Source: Hyphomicrobiales bacterium
Lineage (GTDB): Bacteria > Pseudomonadota > Alphaproteobacteria > Rhizobiales > Rhizobiaceae
Assembly (NCBI GenBank): GCA_900472675.1
Contig: UCJA01000005.1
Coordinates: forward strand, 126,848-190,847
Reading direction: 5' to 3'
DNA length: 64,000 bases
The translations under genes were made by a program, and so were the position numbers. Each line of letters begins with the position of its first letter. Positions within the stretch are counted from its first letter, which is position 1. The notes beneath the pieces were generated by a model. It ran no database searches, had not been told where the DNA came from, and worked only from the letters and a program-made list of their open reading frames with translations. Below are positions 36,776-46,987 of the stretch, one piece after another.

Positions 36776-37729
36776 TCAGAAATATCCTTCCCGCTTCTTC
36801 TTTTCCATGGAGCCGGACTGGTCGCGGTCGATGGCGCGTCCCTGGCGTTCCGAAACCGTGGCGATCTCCAGTTCGGCGATCACCTCGTCGAGCGTCGTCG
36901 CCGACGAGCGAATGGCGCCGGTCAGCGGAAAGCAGCCGAGCGTGCGAAAGCGGATCATGCCGTGCTGGACCTCTTCGCCGGGCTTCAGCTCCAGCCGCGG
37001 ATCTTCGGCAAGAATCATCATCCCGTCGCGCTCCACATAGGGGCGCTCCGCCGCGTAATAGAGCGGCACCAGCGGAATATCCTCCGCCTGGATGTAGCGC
37101 CAGATATCCACCTCGGTCCAGTTCGACAGCGGGAAGGCGCGCACGCTTTCGCCCTTTCGGATCATGCCGTTGTAGATGTTCCAGAGCTCCGGGCGCTGGT
37201 TGCGCGGGTCCCATTTGTGGTCGGGCGAGCGGAACGAATAGATGCGTTCCTTGGCACGCGAGGCTTCCTCGTCGCGACGGGCGCCGCCAAAAGCCGCGTC
37301 ATAGCCGCCGGCATCCAGCGCCTGACGCAAAGCCTCGGTCTTCATCACGTCGGTGTAGAAGGAGGAGCCATGCGTAAACGGCGTGATGTTCTCCGCCTTG
37401 CCGCGCGCATTGGTGTGCACCACCAGATCCAGATCGTACTTCTCGGCGATCTCGTCGCGGAAGGCGATCATCTCGTGGAACTTCCAGGTGGTGTCCACAT
37501 GCAGAAGCGGGAAGGGCACGCGGCCGGGGAAGAAGGCCTTGCGCGCCAGATGCAGCAGCACTGAGGAATCCTTGCCGATGGAGTAAAGCATCACCGGCTT
37601 TTCGAACTCCGCCGCCACTTCGCGGAAGATATGGATAGCCTCGTTTTCAAGCGCCTTCAGGTGGGGGTCGAGCGGCGGTCTGGAAACGGGCGGGTTGCGA
37701 ACTTCCGTTTCCTGGGCAGACAATGGCAT
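36776..37729 (-). CDS. cysD: Sulfate adenylyltransferase subunit 2
   Basis: 317 residues, full length. The PP-loop [17 protein letters not shown] binds ATP, and the C terminus [16 protein letters not shown] is the family ending. It catalyses the adenylation of sulfate within the CysDN complex. It stands between cysH (58 bases upstream) and cysN (overlapping signals), so cysH-cysD-cysN is one leftward operon of assimilatory sulfate reduction. Confidence 0.98.
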   Translation of the reverse strand: MPLSAQETEVRNPPVSRPPLDPHLKALENEAIHIFREVAAEFEKPVMLYSIGKDSSVLLHLARKAFFPGRVPFPLLHVDTTWKFHEMIAFRDEIAEKYDLDLVVHTNARGKAENITPFTHGSSFYTDVMKTEALRQALDAGGYDAAFGGARRDEEASRAKERIYSFRSPDHKWDPRNQRPELWNIYNGMIRKGESVRAFPLSNWTEVDIWRYIQAEDIPLVPLYYAAERPYVERDGMMILAEDPRLELKPGEEVQHGMIRFRTLGCFPLTGAIRSSATTLDEVIAELEIATVSERQGRAIDRDQSGSMEKKKREGYF

Positions 37730-37787
37730 TTCGGTCTCCGGTACGTCTTAAGGTCACAAACACAAAGTTGGGCAAACGTGCACGGCC

Positions 37788-38606
37788 TCAGCCGCCGATG
37801 GCGCTGGCCTGGAGGATCGACTGCTGCGCCGCTGAAACCGCGGATTGTTCGGTCGCCGGTTCGGCGTCCTCCGATCCCGTCTCGGACACATGCAGCCCGC
37901 ATTCGCGGGTTTCGTCGTTTTCCCACCACCAGCGGCCGGCCCGTTCGGGTTCGCCCGGCTTGATGGCGCGTGTACAGGGCTCGCAGCCGATCGACGGATA
38001 GCCGCGGGCATGCATGGGGTTCACGGGGATGTTTTCCGCGGCCACATGCGCATGGATGGTTTCAATGTCCCAGTCCGCCAGCGGGTTGATCTTGATCAGC
38101 CCGCGATCGGCATCGTATTCGGCAAACGGCGTCGTCGCGCGATTGCCCGACTGCCCGCGCCGCAGCCCGGTGATCCAGATGTCGGCCCCGGCAAGCGCTA
38201 GGGCCAGCGGCTTCAGCTTGCGCACATGACAGCAGGCATGGCGCGCCTCGATGCTGTCGTAAAAGCCGTTGATCCCGTACTTGGCCGCAAACGCGTCCAC
38301 ATCGTCCGGCTCCGGGTGGAAGCGCGTGATGGCAATGTCGTAGCGCTCCTCGGTCTCGGTGATCAGGTCGAGCGTTTCTTGGAACAGCCGGCCCGTCTCG
38401 AGCGTCGAGACGTGGATCGGCAGCCGGTGCGTGCCAATCGCAGCCGTGATCACCTGGTCCTCGATGCCGAGGCTGGTGGTGAACACGGCACGGCCGAGAC
38501 CGGCAGCAAGTGCCAGCCGGCCGGCAAGGTCGAGCGTTTGAAGCTGAATATCGAGCGCGGCGGCAACGTCCTGTTGTCCGCCACCCACCTGTGTCTGAAG
38601 TGTCAT
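37788..38606 (-). CDS. cysH: Assimilatory APS reductase (adenylyl-sulfate type CysH)
   Basis: 272 residues. TTSLGIEDQVIT is the PP-loop. ARHACCHVRKLKPL (Cys-Cys) and GCEPCTRAI (Cys-x2-Cys) supply the four ligands of a [4Fe-4S] cluster, which marks APS reductases rather than enterobacterial PAPS reductases. The catalytic Cys lies in ENDETRECGLH. It reduces APS to sulfite with thioredoxin. First gene of the cysHDN operon, divergent from an Rrf2 regulator gene. Confidence 0.96.
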   Translation of the reverse strand: MTLQTQVGGGQQDVAAALDIQLQTLDLAGRLALAAGLGRAVFTTSLGIEDQVITAAIGTHRLPIHVSTLETGRLFQETLDLITETEERYDIAITRFHPEPDDVDAFAAKYGINGFYDSIEARHACCHVRKLKPLALALAGADIWITGLRRGQSGNRATTPFAEYDADRGLIKINPLADWDIETIHAHVAAENIPVNPMHARGYPSIGCEPCTRAIKPGEPERAGRWWWENDETRECGLHVSETGSEDAEPATEQSAVSAAQQSILQASAIGG

Positions 38607-38961
38607 TGTCTCAATCCGTAAGCAGTCGCCAAATATTTCATTTCGTAAGCGCGAATGACAGGAAATCTCGGCTCATCAGAGAGGCTTGAGGAGCAAATAT
38701 CTCTCCAAAGAAGACTGCATAAGGAAAACCAGTTGCCTTAACCAAATCACGCGTTTTTCAGCGCTAAACCTGCGCATTGGTTTGTTTTTAAGGTCAGTTT
38801 GCGCTAACACGGAATGATGATGGTAAAGCGATTCCGCCGCGCCGTCATGCACCCCTGAACGCCTTGCGGCGATCCCGCGGTTGCCCTGATAGAAGCCAGA
38901 TGAGCGGCGTTGCGAGGAGTGGTACGAACCTCGCGGCGGCGCTATTGCCGATGGTCGAGTT
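38607..38961. promoter_or_regulatory. Divergent control region cysH / Rrf2 regulator
   Basis: 355 bases, clearly more AT-rich than both flanks, that must hold the cysH and rrf2 promoters. GCGCTAA occurs twice in direct repeat (38761-38767, 38801-38807), and CCTTAACCAAA is partly mirrored by TTGGTTTG...TTAAGG. These are candidate operators; none is certain. Confidence 0.45.
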
Positions 38962-39417
38962 ATGATATCCCAGAAAGCGAAATACGCGCTGAGGGCGCTC
39001 GCCGCCCTTGCGCAGGCCGATCCGGATGCGCCGATGCTGATCTCCGAGATTGCTCTCCAGCAGAGCATTCCGAAGAAGTTTCTCGAACAGATCCTGCTCG
39101 ATCTCAAGCGCTCGGGCATCGTCGTCAGCCGGCGCGGCAAGCAGGGCGGCTATCTCCTCCTGAAGCGGGCCGATGCCATCACCTTCGGCGAAGTGCTGCG
39201 CCTGGTCGATGGGCCGATCGCGCCGCTGCCCTGCCTGTCGCAGACGGCCTACCGCAAATGTGAGGATTGCGACGGCGAACAGCTCTGCGAGATCCGCCAC
39301 GTGTTTGCCCGCGTCGCCGAAGCCACCCGCGACGTGCTGTTCAACACAACCATCGCCGACGCGGTGGAAGGGGCTGGCGAAACCGAAGCCCCGGTCCGCG
39401 AGTTGCTGACCGCCTGA
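38962..39417 (+). CDS. Rrf2-family transcriptional regulator with C-terminal Cys cluster
   Basis: 151 residues. The N-terminal winged helix (ISQKAKYALRALAALAQ; IPKKFLEQILLDLKRSGIVVSRRGKQGGY) is the Rrf2 DNA-binding domain. A later region has four Cys in PCLSQTAYRKCEDCDGEQLCEIR-like spacing (C, C-x2-C, C). This could bind an iron-sulfur cluster as in IscR/NsrR, but the spacing differs from both. Being divergent from cysH, it most likely senses Cys/sulfur or redox state to control the sulfur genes on both sides. Confidence 0.9.
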   Translation: MISQKAKYALRALAALAQADPDAPMLISEIALQQSIPKKFLEQILLDLKRSGIVVSRRGKQGGYLLLKRADAITFGEVLRLVDGPIAPLPCLSQTAYRKCEDCDGEQLCEIRHVFARVAEATRDVLFNTTIADAVEGAGETEAPVRELLTA

Positions 39418-39505
39418 AGCGCATCTCACCCGGTTGCCGGCCCTTTGACGCGATTGTGGGCGCATTGCGAAGCGTGATACAACCTGCGCGATCGGGGGGC
39501 AGCGC

Positions 39506-40009
39506 ATGATTTCCGTTTCCATCGCCAGTTCGCCGGCAGACTTCGAGGCCGTTTCCATCCTCTGCAGGGCGCTTACCGATTTCGACGCTGCCATTCATGC
39601 GGCCAACGGAATTGCGCCGGAGCTCGTGGTCGAGCTGTTCCACGCCAAGCCCGGCAGAAGTCTTGCCGAGATCTATTCCGGTCAGACGGCTGCCATGTTC
39701 CTGGCGAGATGGGACGGACAGCCGGCAGGGTGTCTTGCCTTCTCCGCCTTCGATGCCGCGACCGATGAGATCGAGAAATTCTACGTCGACCCTGAATTCC
39801 GCAGAAAGGGGATCGGCCGTGCGCTCATGCAGGCCGTTCTTGCTCAGATCGAGGCGCGGCGAAAGACGCGGGTGCTGCTGCAGACCTCGCTCTACCTTGC
39901 CGATGCGGTCCTCCTCTACCGGTCGTTCGGCTTTGCGCCCTGCGCGCTGATCCAGCCGGTGCCGGACGCGCTCAGCCAGACCGAAATCTGCATGTCCCGA
40001 GCCCTGTAA
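39506..40009 (+). CDS. GNAT-family N-acetyltransferase
   Basis: 167 residues. The acetyl-CoA loop is FYVDPEFRRKGIGRALMQAVL (EFRRKGIGRAL), and the C-terminal motif is LYRSFGFAPC. The substrate is unknown. It lies between the Rrf2 gene and the sulfate-uptake operon. A serine or amino-acid acetyltransferase role in sulfur metabolism is conceivable but not supported by its sequence. A terminator hairpin follows. Confidence 0.87.
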   Translation: MISVSIASSPADFEAVSILCRALTDFDAAIHAANGIAPELVVELFHAKPGRSLAEIYSGQTAAMFLARWDGQPAGCLAFSAFDAATDEIEKFYVDPEFRRKGIGRALMQAVLAQIEARRKTRVLLQTSLYLADAVLLYRSFGFAPCALIQPVPDALSQTEICMSRAL

Positions 40010-40044
40010 AGCGACGCGCCGCCCTCGAAAACGACGGCCGGATC

Positions 40045-40073
40045 GGCATGGCTGCCGGGTAAGCCATGCCTTT
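40045..40073 (+). terminator. Terminator after the GNAT gene
   Basis: GGCATGGCT (40045-40053) pairs perfectly with AGCCATGCC (40062-40070), followed by TTT. A second weaker stem (GAGGGA/TCCCTC, 40076-40094) follows immediately. Confidence 0.65.
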
Positions 40074-40259
40074 ATGAGGGATTGCAATTCCCTCCTGCGG
40101 CAGTTTCCCAATGCGGGCGTTCTGCCGATCTGCAGGCGCGAAAGAGTTCTATGTCGTCGCGAACTGCCAAAGCGAAACAGTTTTGCCATCCTTTCGCCAT
40201 CGATTGACTAAGACGACCGAGCCGATAGAGTTTCCTGCAGAACCAGTGGAGGGAACCTC

Positions 40260-41282
40260 ATGTTCAAATTTGCCAAGGCATTGGCGGCGGCTGCGCTGAC
40301 CGTGGCCGTCACCGCAGGGGCCATCGCACCGGCATTCGCAGACACGACGCTCCTCAACGTGTCCTACGATCCGACCCGCGAACTCTACAAGGATTTCAAC
40401 GCGGCCTTCGCAAAGCACTGGAAGGCTGAAGGCGGCGAGGCCGTGTCGGTCCGCCAGTCGCATGGTGGGTCCGGCGCCCAGGCACGCTCCGTAATCGACG
40501 GCCTTGAGGCCGATGTGGTGACGCTGGCGCTGGAAAGCGACATCAACGCCATCGAGAAGTCCGGCAAGATCAAGGCCGGCTGGCGCGATCGCCTGCCCAA
40601 CCACTCCTCGCCCTACACGTCCACGATCGTCTTCCTGGTCCGCAAGGGCAATCCGAAGGGCATCAAGAACTGGGGCGACCTGGTAAAGGGCGACGTGCAG
40701 ATCGTCACGCCCAACCCGAAGACCTCGGGCGGCGCCCGCTGGAACTATCTCGCGGCCTGGGCCTGGGCCAACGAAGAGTTCAAGGGCGACCAGGACAAGA
40801 TTAAGGCCTATATCGCCGATCTCTACAAGCGGGCACCCGTGCTCGACAGCGGCGCGCGCGGCTCGACGGTCACCTTTGCCCAGCGCCAGATCGGCGACGT
40901 GCTGCTCGCCTGGGAAAACGAGGCCTATCTGGCCGGCGAGGAATTCGGCAAGGACGCCTTTGATATCGTCGTTCCGCCGATCTCCATCCTGGCCGAACCG
41001 CCGGTTGCCGTGGTCGATGTCAACGTCGATGCCAAGGGCACCCGCAAGACGGCGGAAGCCTACCTCCAGTACCTCTACTCCGACGAGGGCCAGAACATCG
41101 CGGCCAAGCACTTCTACCGGCCGTCCAAGCCCGAGGTCGTCAAGCCTGAGCTCCTGAAAGCCCTGCCGCCCATCAAGCTCGTCACCATCGACGATCCGAT
41201 CTTCGGCGGTTGGAAAAAGGCGCAGCCGGAACACTTCGGCGATGGCGGCATTTTCGACCAGATCTACAAGCCAGGCAAGTGA
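40260..41282 (+). CDS. sbp: Periplasmic sulfate-binding protein
   Basis: 340 residues with a signal peptide ending at APAFA. The mature start [26 protein letters not shown] is the family signature. [29 protein letters not shown] and [17 protein letters not shown] line the anion site. It binds sulfate or thiosulfate and delivers it to CysTWA. GGAGG at 40247-40251 is the ribosome site. First gene of the uptake operon; sbp and cysP names are both used for this family. Confidence 0.96.
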   Translation: MFKFAKALAAAALTVAVTAGAIAPAFADTTLLNVSYDPTRELYKDFNAAFAKHWKAEGGEAVSVRQSHGGSGAQARSVIDGLEADVVTLALESDINAIEKSGKIKAGWRDRLPNHSSPYTSTIVFLVRKGNPKGIKNWGDLVKGDVQIVTPNPKTSGGARWNYLAAWAWANEEFKGDQDKIKAYIADLYKRAPVLDSGARGSTVTFAQRQIGDVLLAWENEAYLAGEEFGKDAFDIVVPPISILAEPPVAVVDVNVDAKGTRKTAEAYLQYLYSDEGQNIAAKHFYRPSKPEVVKPELLKALPPIKLVTIDDPIFGGWKKAQPEHFGDGGIFDQIYKPGK

Positions 41283-41294
41283 TCGGACTTCTGC

Positions 41295-42152
41295 ATGACT
41301 GCTAGCGCCACCGCCTCCACGGCACGGTGGCGACTGAAACAGCCGAGCATCATTCCGGGTTTCGGAATGGCGCTCGGCTTTTCGCTCGCCTACCTGTCGC
41401 TCATTATCCTTATCCCTGTCGCCGGCCTGCTCTGGCGCACTGCCGGTCTCGGCTGGGGCGGCTTTTTCGCCGTGCTTACCGATACCCGCACGCTGAAGGC
41501 GCTTTACGTCTCCTTCGGCACGGCCTTCCTGGCAGCGCTCGTCAACGTCATCTTCGGCACGCTCGTGGCCTGGGTGCTGACACGCTACAATTTCCCCGGT
41601 CGCCGGCTAATTGATGCCATGGTGGATCTCCCCTTCGCGCTGCCGACGGCTGTCGCTGGCATCGCGCTCGCCGCCCTCTATGCCCCGAACGGCTGGATCG
41701 GTTCGCTCTTCATGCCGTTCCGCATCGCCTTTACACCGACCGGCATTGTCATCGCGCTGATCTTCATCGGTCTGCCCTTCGTGGTGCGAACCGTACAGCC
41801 GGTCATGGAAGAGCTCGACCGCGAGATGGAGGAGGCGGCCGCCACGCTCGGCGCCAACCGTTTCCAGACCATTACCCAGGTCGTTCTGCCGGGCCTGACG
41901 CCGGCGCTGCTGACGGGCTTTGCGCTCGCCTTCGCCCGCGGCGTCGGGGAATACGGCTCAGTCATCTTCATCGCCGGCAATATTCCCTATGTCTCGGAAA
42001 TCGCGCCGCTGCTGATCGTCATCCGGCTCGAGGAATTCAACTATGGGGGCGCCACTGCCGTCGCCACGATCATGCTGATCATCTCCTTCGTCATGCTGTT
42101 CGTGATCAACTTTATCCAGGCCTGGAGCCGCAGGAGATACGGCAATGGTTGA
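41295..42152 (+). CDS. cysT: Sulfate ABC transporter permease CysT (CysU)
   Basis: 285 residues with six spans. Landmarks are [38 protein letters not shown] and the EAA-type loop [22 protein letters not shown]. It forms the inner-membrane channel for sulfate with CysW. It follows sbp by 12 bases and overlaps cysW by 8. Confidence 0.96.
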   Translation: MTASATASTARWRLKQPSIIPGFGMALGFSLAYLSLIILIPVAGLLWRTAGLGWGGFFAVLTDTRTLKALYVSFGTAFLAALVNVIFGTLVAWVLTRYNFPGRRLIDAMVDLPFALPTAVAGIALAALYAPNGWIGSLFMPFRIAFTPTGIVIALIFIGLPFVVRTVQPVMEELDREMEEAAATLGANRFQTITQVVLPGLTPALLTGFALAFARGVGEYGSVIFIAGNIPYVSEIAPLLIVIRLEEFNYGGATAVATIMLIISFVMLFVINFIQAWSRRRYGNG

Positions 42153-43035
42153 TAGCGCACATGCTCCGTCCGCCCGTTCGCTGCCGAGCCGGCGTCCCTT
42201 CCGCAACCCGGCCGACGAGCGCCCGCTCGCCAAAGCCCTGCTGATCGGGCTGTCGCTCGCCTTCCTGCTGTTCTTCCTGTTCCTGCCGCTGATCTCGGTC
42301 TTTGTGGAAGCCTTCCGCAAGGGCTGGGAAGCCTATGCGGAAGCACTGGTCGAACCGGATGCGGTCGCCGCCATCCGCTTGACGCTGCTGGTGGCCGCCA
42401 TCGCCGTGCCGCTCAACCTCCTGTTCGGGCTCTGCGCCGCCTGGGCGATCGCCAAGTTCGAGTTTCGCGGCAAGGCCTTCCTGATCACACTGATCGACCT
42501 GCCGTTCTCGATCTCGCCGGTCATCTCGGGCCTCGTCTATGTTCTGCTGTTCGGCTCCAACAGCCTGCTCGGGCCGTTTCTGAAAAGCTACGGCATCGAG
42601 ATCCTGTTTGCCGTGCCGGGCATCGTGCTTGCCACCATCTTCGTGACCTTTCCCTTTGTTGCCCGCGAGTTGATCCCGCTCATGCAGGACCAGGGCACGG
42701 GCGACGAGGAGGCGGCACTCTCGCTCGGCGCATCCGGCTGGCAGACCTTCTGGTTCGTGACGCTGCCCAACATCCGCTGGGGCCTGCTCTACGGCGTGCT
42801 TCTCTGCAACGCCCGCGCCATGGGCGAGTTCGGTGCCGTCTCGGTGGTCTCCGGCCACATCCGCGGCCTCACCAACACCATGCCGCTGCATGTGGAAATT
42901 CTCTACAACGAGTATAACTTCGTGGCGGCCTTTGCCGTAGCATCGCTTCTGGCGCTTCTGGCCCTTGTCACGCTCGCATTGAAGACCATTCTCGAACTTC
43001 GGTTCGGTGCCGGCGCTGCCGGCGGCAGGCATTGA
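42145..43035 (+). CDS. cysW: Sulfate ABC transporter permease CysW
   Basis: 296 residues. It has the [23 protein letters not shown] segment (here [20 protein letters not shown]) and the loop [22 protein letters not shown], with six spans. Second permease of the sulfate transporter. The start inside the cysT end indicates translational coupling. Confidence 0.96.
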   Translation: MVDSAHAPSARSLPSRRPFRNPADERPLAKALLIGLSLAFLLFFLFLPLISVFVEAFRKGWEAYAEALVEPDAVAAIRLTLLVAAIAVPLNLLFGLCAAWAIAKFEFRGKAFLITLIDLPFSISPVISGLVYVLLFGSNSLLGPFLKSYGIEILFAVPGIVLATIFVTFPFVARELIPLMQDQGTGDEEAALSLGASGWQTFWFVTLPNIRWGLLYGVLLCNARAMGEFGAVSVVSGHIRGLTNTMPLHVEILYNEYNFVAAFAVASLLALLALVTLALKTILELRFGAGAAGGRH

Positions 43036-43049
43036 AAGGCTCCGCGTTT

Positions 43050-44087
43050 ATGGACGTTACCATCACCAATATCCGCAAGGAGTTCGCTCGCTTTCCGGCG
43101 TTGAACGACGTGTCGCTGAAGATCGCGTCTGGCGAACTGATCGCGCTGCTCGGCCCCTCGGGCTCCGGCAAGACGACGCTGCTGCGGCTGATCGCCGGGC
43201 TGGATTTCCCGACCGCCGGCCAGATCTTCTTCGGCGACGAGGATGCGTCGCATCATTCCGTGCAGGATCGCAACGTCGGCTTCGTCTTCCAGCACTACGC
43301 GCTGTTCCGCCACATGACGGTTGCCGAAAACATCGGCTTCGGCTTGAAGGTGCGCCCGGCCGCCAGCCGTCCGCCCAAGGCGGAAATCAGCCGCCGTGTC
43401 GCCGAACTGCTCGAGATGGTTCAGCTGTCGGGCTTCGACAAGCGCTATCCGCACCAGCTGTCCGGCGGCCAGCGGCAGCGTGTGGCACTTGCCCGCGCCA
43501 TGGCGATCGAGCCGCGCATTCTGCTTCTCGACGAGCCCTTCGGCGCGCTCGATGCCAAGGTCCGCAAGGAACTGCGCCGCTGGCTGCGCGAGTTCCATGA
43601 TCGCACCGGCCACACCACCGTCTTCGTGACCCACGACCAGGAGGAGGCTTTGGAACTCGCCGATCGTGTCGTGGTGATGAGCCAGGGCAAGATCGAGCAG
43701 GTCGGCTCGGCCGACGACGTCTATGATCGCCCGAGCTCTCCCTTCGTCTTTTCCTTCATCGGCGATTCCACCCAGCTGCCGGTGGAGGTGAAAAACGGCA
43801 CCGTGCTCTTCCAGGGCGAACCGCTCGGCATTGCCGAACCGGGCGAGGGGGCAGGCCAGCTCTTCTTCCGGCCGGAAGACGTGGATCTCATCGATGCCCG
43901 CGACGCGCTCTCGGGCAAGGTCACCGCCTGTCGCCGCCTGGCCGGGACGCGCATCGCCGAAATCGACATCGCCAATGACGGCCACGCGCCCTACCACGTG
44001 GAGATCGAGGTGCCCCTGCATGCGCCGGTGGAACTGGGCAGCGACATCCGCTTCCGGCCCACCCGCTGGAAGATCTTCCGCGACTGA
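43050..44087 (+). CDS. cysA: Sulfate/thiosulfate ABC transporter ATPase CysA
   Basis: 345 residues from ATG 43050, which has AAGG ten bases upstream; a TTG at 43032 would overlap cysW. Walker [17 protein letters not shown], signature [15 protein letters not shown], Walker [12 protein letters not shown] and the His switch [16 protein letters not shown] are all intact. A C-terminal TOBE-like regulatory domain follows. It drives sulfate import with CysTW. Confidence 0.97.
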   Translation: MDVTITNIRKEFARFPALNDVSLKIASGELIALLGPSGSGKTTLLRLIAGLDFPTAGQIFFGDEDASHHSVQDRNVGFVFQHYALFRHMTVAENIGFGLKVRPAASRPPKAEISRRVAELLEMVQLSGFDKRYPHQLSGGQRQRVALARAMAIEPRILLLDEPFGALDAKVRKELRRWLREFHDRTGHTTVFVTHDQEEALELADRVVVMSQGKIEQVGSADDVYDRPSSPFVFSFIGDSTQLPVEVKNGTVLFQGEPLGIAEPGEGAGQLFFRPEDVDLIDARDALSGKVTACRRLAGTRIAEIDIANDGHAPYHVEIEVPLHAPVELGSDIRFRPTRWKIFRD

Positions 44088-44111
44088 ATAAGAGAATTCT
44101 GAAGAGGCAAT

Positions 44112-44123
44112 TGACGATCGTCA
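44112..44123. promoter_or_regulatory. Perfect 12-bp palindrome upstream of the lpiA-like gene
   Basis: TGACGATCGTCA is fully self-complementary. It lies 25 bases after cysA and about 105 before the next start, where a promoter for the lpiA-acvB unit is expected. A dimeric regulator could bind it; which one is unknown. Confidence 0.4.
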
Positions 44124-44228
44124 GCTGGCTCGAAGAATAGCGAAGTTTTCACCTTTCGCGCACAAGTTTCAGTAAACAAAGTTGGGGTAGAAGGGCGCCG
44201 GTACGCTTTTCACCCGACAGGTCGCCGC

Positions 44229-45547
44229 ATGGCAGATATTGCTCACGACAACGAGAATCCTCTCCTGACCCAGGTCGCGCCCGAGCCGTCGCTCGGTGCG
44301 GCCCTTGCCTGGGCGGAAACCGTTCGCGATCGCCTGAAACCCTCGCGCGGCGCGGCACTCTTCGTCAGCCTGCTGGGCTTCACCTTGCTTCTGTCGCTCT
44401 ACGTCTTTCTGGAGGAGCAGCTGCTCGGCATCCTCTGGCATGTGATCCTGCTCGACGGCACGCTGCAGGCCTCGGCCGGAGTGGCGCTCCTGATGACCGT
44501 CGGCATTCTGGTAAGCGGCCGCATGATGCGCACACTGCGCCCCGTGCGCCGTGTCGCCCCCTCTAGCGAAGACATGGCCGAGGCGCTGCAGATCCTGGCA
44601 ACCCAGCCCAATGCCAGCGCCGGCCTGGTGCGGCTGGGCGACAAGAATGTGCTGTTTTCCGACTGCCGCCAGGCCTTCGTCATGTATGCGCGCTCGGGGC
44701 GTTCCTGGGTCGCGCTGTTCGATCCGGTCGGATGCCGCGCCGCCTGGCCGGGCCTCGTCCGTTCATGGAAGCGGCCCGCCGGGATGGCTGCCGTGCCGTC
44801 TTCTACCAGGTTTCGCCGGAATTCCTGCCCTGCTCGCTGGATGCCGGGCTGAAACCCTACAAGCTGGGCGAGCAGGCGGTGGTCGACCTTGAGACCTTCG
44901 ACCTGAAGGGCGGTGCGTGGCTGAAACTTCGCCGCTCCATCAACCGCGCCGAGCGCGATGGCCTGGTGTTTTCCATGCTGGCGCCGCAGGAGGTTCCGGA
45001 CGTTCTCGACGAGCTGCTTACGGTCTCGCGCAGCTGGCTTGCGGCGCAGAATGCCGCCGAAAAGGGCTTTTCGCTCGGCACCTTCCAGCCGGGCTATGTC
45101 GCCGCCGGTCCGGTCGCGGTGATCCGGCTCGAAGGCCGCATCGTCGCCTTCGCCAACATCCTCTCCGCCAGCTCTGAAGGCGATGCCTTCATCGACCTCA
45201 TGCGCCACATGCCCAACACCCATCGCGGCATGATGGATCTCCTCTTCGTGCGCATCATGGAACACATGAAGGGGCAGGGTTTCCGCACGCTCAACCTCGG
45301 CATGGCGCCGCTCGCCGGTCTTGCCACTCATCGCCGCGCGCCGCTGTGGAACCATATCGGTGAGCGCATCTTCCGCAATGGCGAACGCTTCTACAATTTC
45401 AAAGGCGTGCATGCCTTCAAGTCTAAGTTCGATCCGCAGTGGCAGCCGCGTTACCTCGCCGTTGCCGGCCGTGGTATGCCGCTCGCCTCGCTGCTGGATG
45501 TGACGGTGCTGATCGGCGGCGGACTGAAGGGCCTGCTGCGGAAATGA
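44229..45547 (+). pseudogene. lpiA: Short lysyl-phosphatidylglycerol synthase (LpiA/MprF C-terminal type), frameshifted
   Basis: Two overlapping frames together make one DUF2156 aminoacyl-PG synthase. Frame one runs to about 44760 with two or three membrane spans (44-105), then RLGDKNVLFSDCRQAFVMYARSG and VALFDPVG. Frame two resumes FMEAARRDGCRAVFYQVSPEFLP and carries LKLRRSINRAERDG and the NLGMAPLAGL and FYNFKGVHAFKSKFDP motifs to the end. One base is missing near 44761-44764 (CGTTCATGG where CGTTTCATGG restores the frame and 439 residues). The large flippase half of full LpiA (about 870 residues) is absent. It transfers lysine from Lys-tRNA to phosphatidylglycerol. Either a real mutation or a sequence error. 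Confidence 0.85.
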
Positions 45548-46908
45548 AGCTTCTGCCGCTCATCCTGCTGGGCCTGCTGGCGGCCGTCGCGACAGTGCAT
45601 CTCACCACTGAAGCGGATCTCGTCGCCGGCAGTCTGGCGGTCTCGCGCATCACCTATCCGGACCGGGATGCCCGCGGCGTCGTCGTCCTGCTCTCGCGCG
45701 GCGAAGGCTGGTCCGATAGCGAGGAAGGGGTTGCGAACGCTCTGGCCGACCAGGGGGCCGTCGTCGTCGGCATTGATCTGCCCGAGTACTACGCCGCCCT
45801 GCAGGACCGAACGGGTGACTGCCTCTATCTCGTCTCCGATATCGAAGACCTGAGCCGGCAGCTGCATCGCCGCGCTGGCATCCCGAGCTACCATCCGCCG
45901 CTTGTCGCCGGCATTGGCGATGGCGCCACGCTGGCCCTGGCGATTGCGGCCCAGACGCCCAATTCCACCATCGCCGGCACGCTTGCCGTCGATCCGCAGG
46001 CGGTCGTTCCCCTTTCCACTGTGCTCTGCACGCCGGCACCCAAGGCCAAATCCGCCGAGGGAACGGTATATGGTCTGACCGCCGGCCCGCTGCCCAACCC
46101 GGTCGAAATCATTCTCACTCCGGCCGCCAGCGTCGAAGGTCGCACGCACGCAGCCGATCTCGACCGGACCCATCCTGCAATACGGATCATCGAGGTGAGC
46201 AGGGAAGCAGATGCAGTCCTGCTGCAGAGTCTGTCGGTCGCCTTCCGCGATCTGGCAGTCGCCACGACGCCGCTTGCCCTGCCGCTTGTGCCGCTGGAGG
46301 CGAAACCCACCCGCAATCTCATGGCGGTGATCTATTCCGGCGATGGTGGCTGGCGCGACATCGACCAGAAGCTCGGCGGCTACCTCCAGAAAGAGGGCAT
46401 TCCGGTCGTCGGCATCGATGCCCTGCGCTATTTCTGGGCGGGCAAGACCCCGCAGCAAACCGCAGATGACCTGTCGCGGGTGATCGCCACCTATCGCAAG
46501 CGCTGGAAGGTCGATCACGTGGTTCTGGTCGGCTACTCCTTTGGCGCCAACATCCTTCCGGCCACCTACCGCGCCCTCCCGGAACAGGACCAGCAGGCGG
46601 TCTCATTCCTCTCGCTGCTGGCGCTCTCCCACCAGGCGGATTTTGAAATCGACGTGACCGGCTGGCTTGGCATGGCCGGTGCCGGCAGGCACGGCGATCC
46701 GGTAGATGACCTCAAGGAGATCGAGCCCTTCAAGATCCAGTGCATCCACGGCCTTGCGGAAGACGACAGCGCCTGTCCCGCGGTGGCTGACATCGCCGGC
46801 ACGCAGGTTCTGTCCCGACCCGGCGGCCACCACTTCGACGGCAATTACAAGGTGCTGAGCGATCTGATCGTGGAACGCAGCAGGGCTTTGTCCGCCCCCG
46901 CGATGTGA
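45544..46908 (+). CDS. acvB: AcvB/VirJ family protein, lysyl-phosphatidylglycerol hydrolase
   Basis: 454 residues, the normal AcvB length. An N-terminal signal (LLPLILLGLLAAVATVHL) places it in the periplasm. Two alpha/beta-hydrolase-like halves follow. The second has VVLVGYSFGANILPATYRAL with the nucleophile Ser at about 332, a D-rich HGLAEDDSACP and the His of RPGGHHFDGNY. In Agrobacterium AcvB removes lysine from lysyl-PG and is needed for virulence. In R. tropici the homologue atvA follows lpiA and aids acid tolerance. ATGA overlap with the synthase confirms the operon. Confidence 0.94.
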   Translation: MKLLPLILLGLLAAVATVHLTTEADLVAGSLAVSRITYPDRDARGVVVLLSRGEGWSDSEEGVANALADQGAVVVGIDLPEYYAALQDRTGDCLYLVSDIEDLSRQLHRRAGIPSYHPPLVAGIGDGATLALAIAAQTPNSTIAGTLAVDPQAVVPLSTVLCTPAPKAKSAEGTVYGLTAGPLPNPVEIILTPAASVEGRTHAADLDRTHPAIRIIEVSREADAVLLQSLSVAFRDLAVATTPLALPLVPLEAKPTRNLMAVIYSGDGGWRDIDQKLGGYLQKEGIPVVGIDALRYFWAGKTPQQTADDLSRVIATYRKRWKVDHVVLVGYSFGANILPATYRALPEQDQQAVSFLSLLALSHQADFEIDVTGWLGMAGAGRHGDPVDDLKEIEPFKIQCIHGLAEDDSACPAVADIAGTQVLSRPGGHHFDGNYKVLSDLIVERSRALSAPAM

Positions 46909-46953
46909 TCCGGACAAGCCTTCCGCTTGCCAAAATAAGCATCAAGGCGCATC

Positions 46954-46975
46954 ATGCATCGCAATTGCAACGCAT
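46954..46975. promoter_or_regulatory. Likely autoregulatory operator of the toxin-antitoxin pair
   Basis: A 22-bp imperfect palindrome (18 of 22 positions symmetric) centred on GCAATTGC, with ATGC and GCAT ends. It lies 12 bases before the antitoxin ATG. TTGCCA (46927) and CATCAT (46950), 17 bases apart, form a plausible promoter overlapped by it, as is common for self-repressed type II modules. Confidence 0.55.
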
Positions 46976-46987
46976 GAGGTGATGCTG

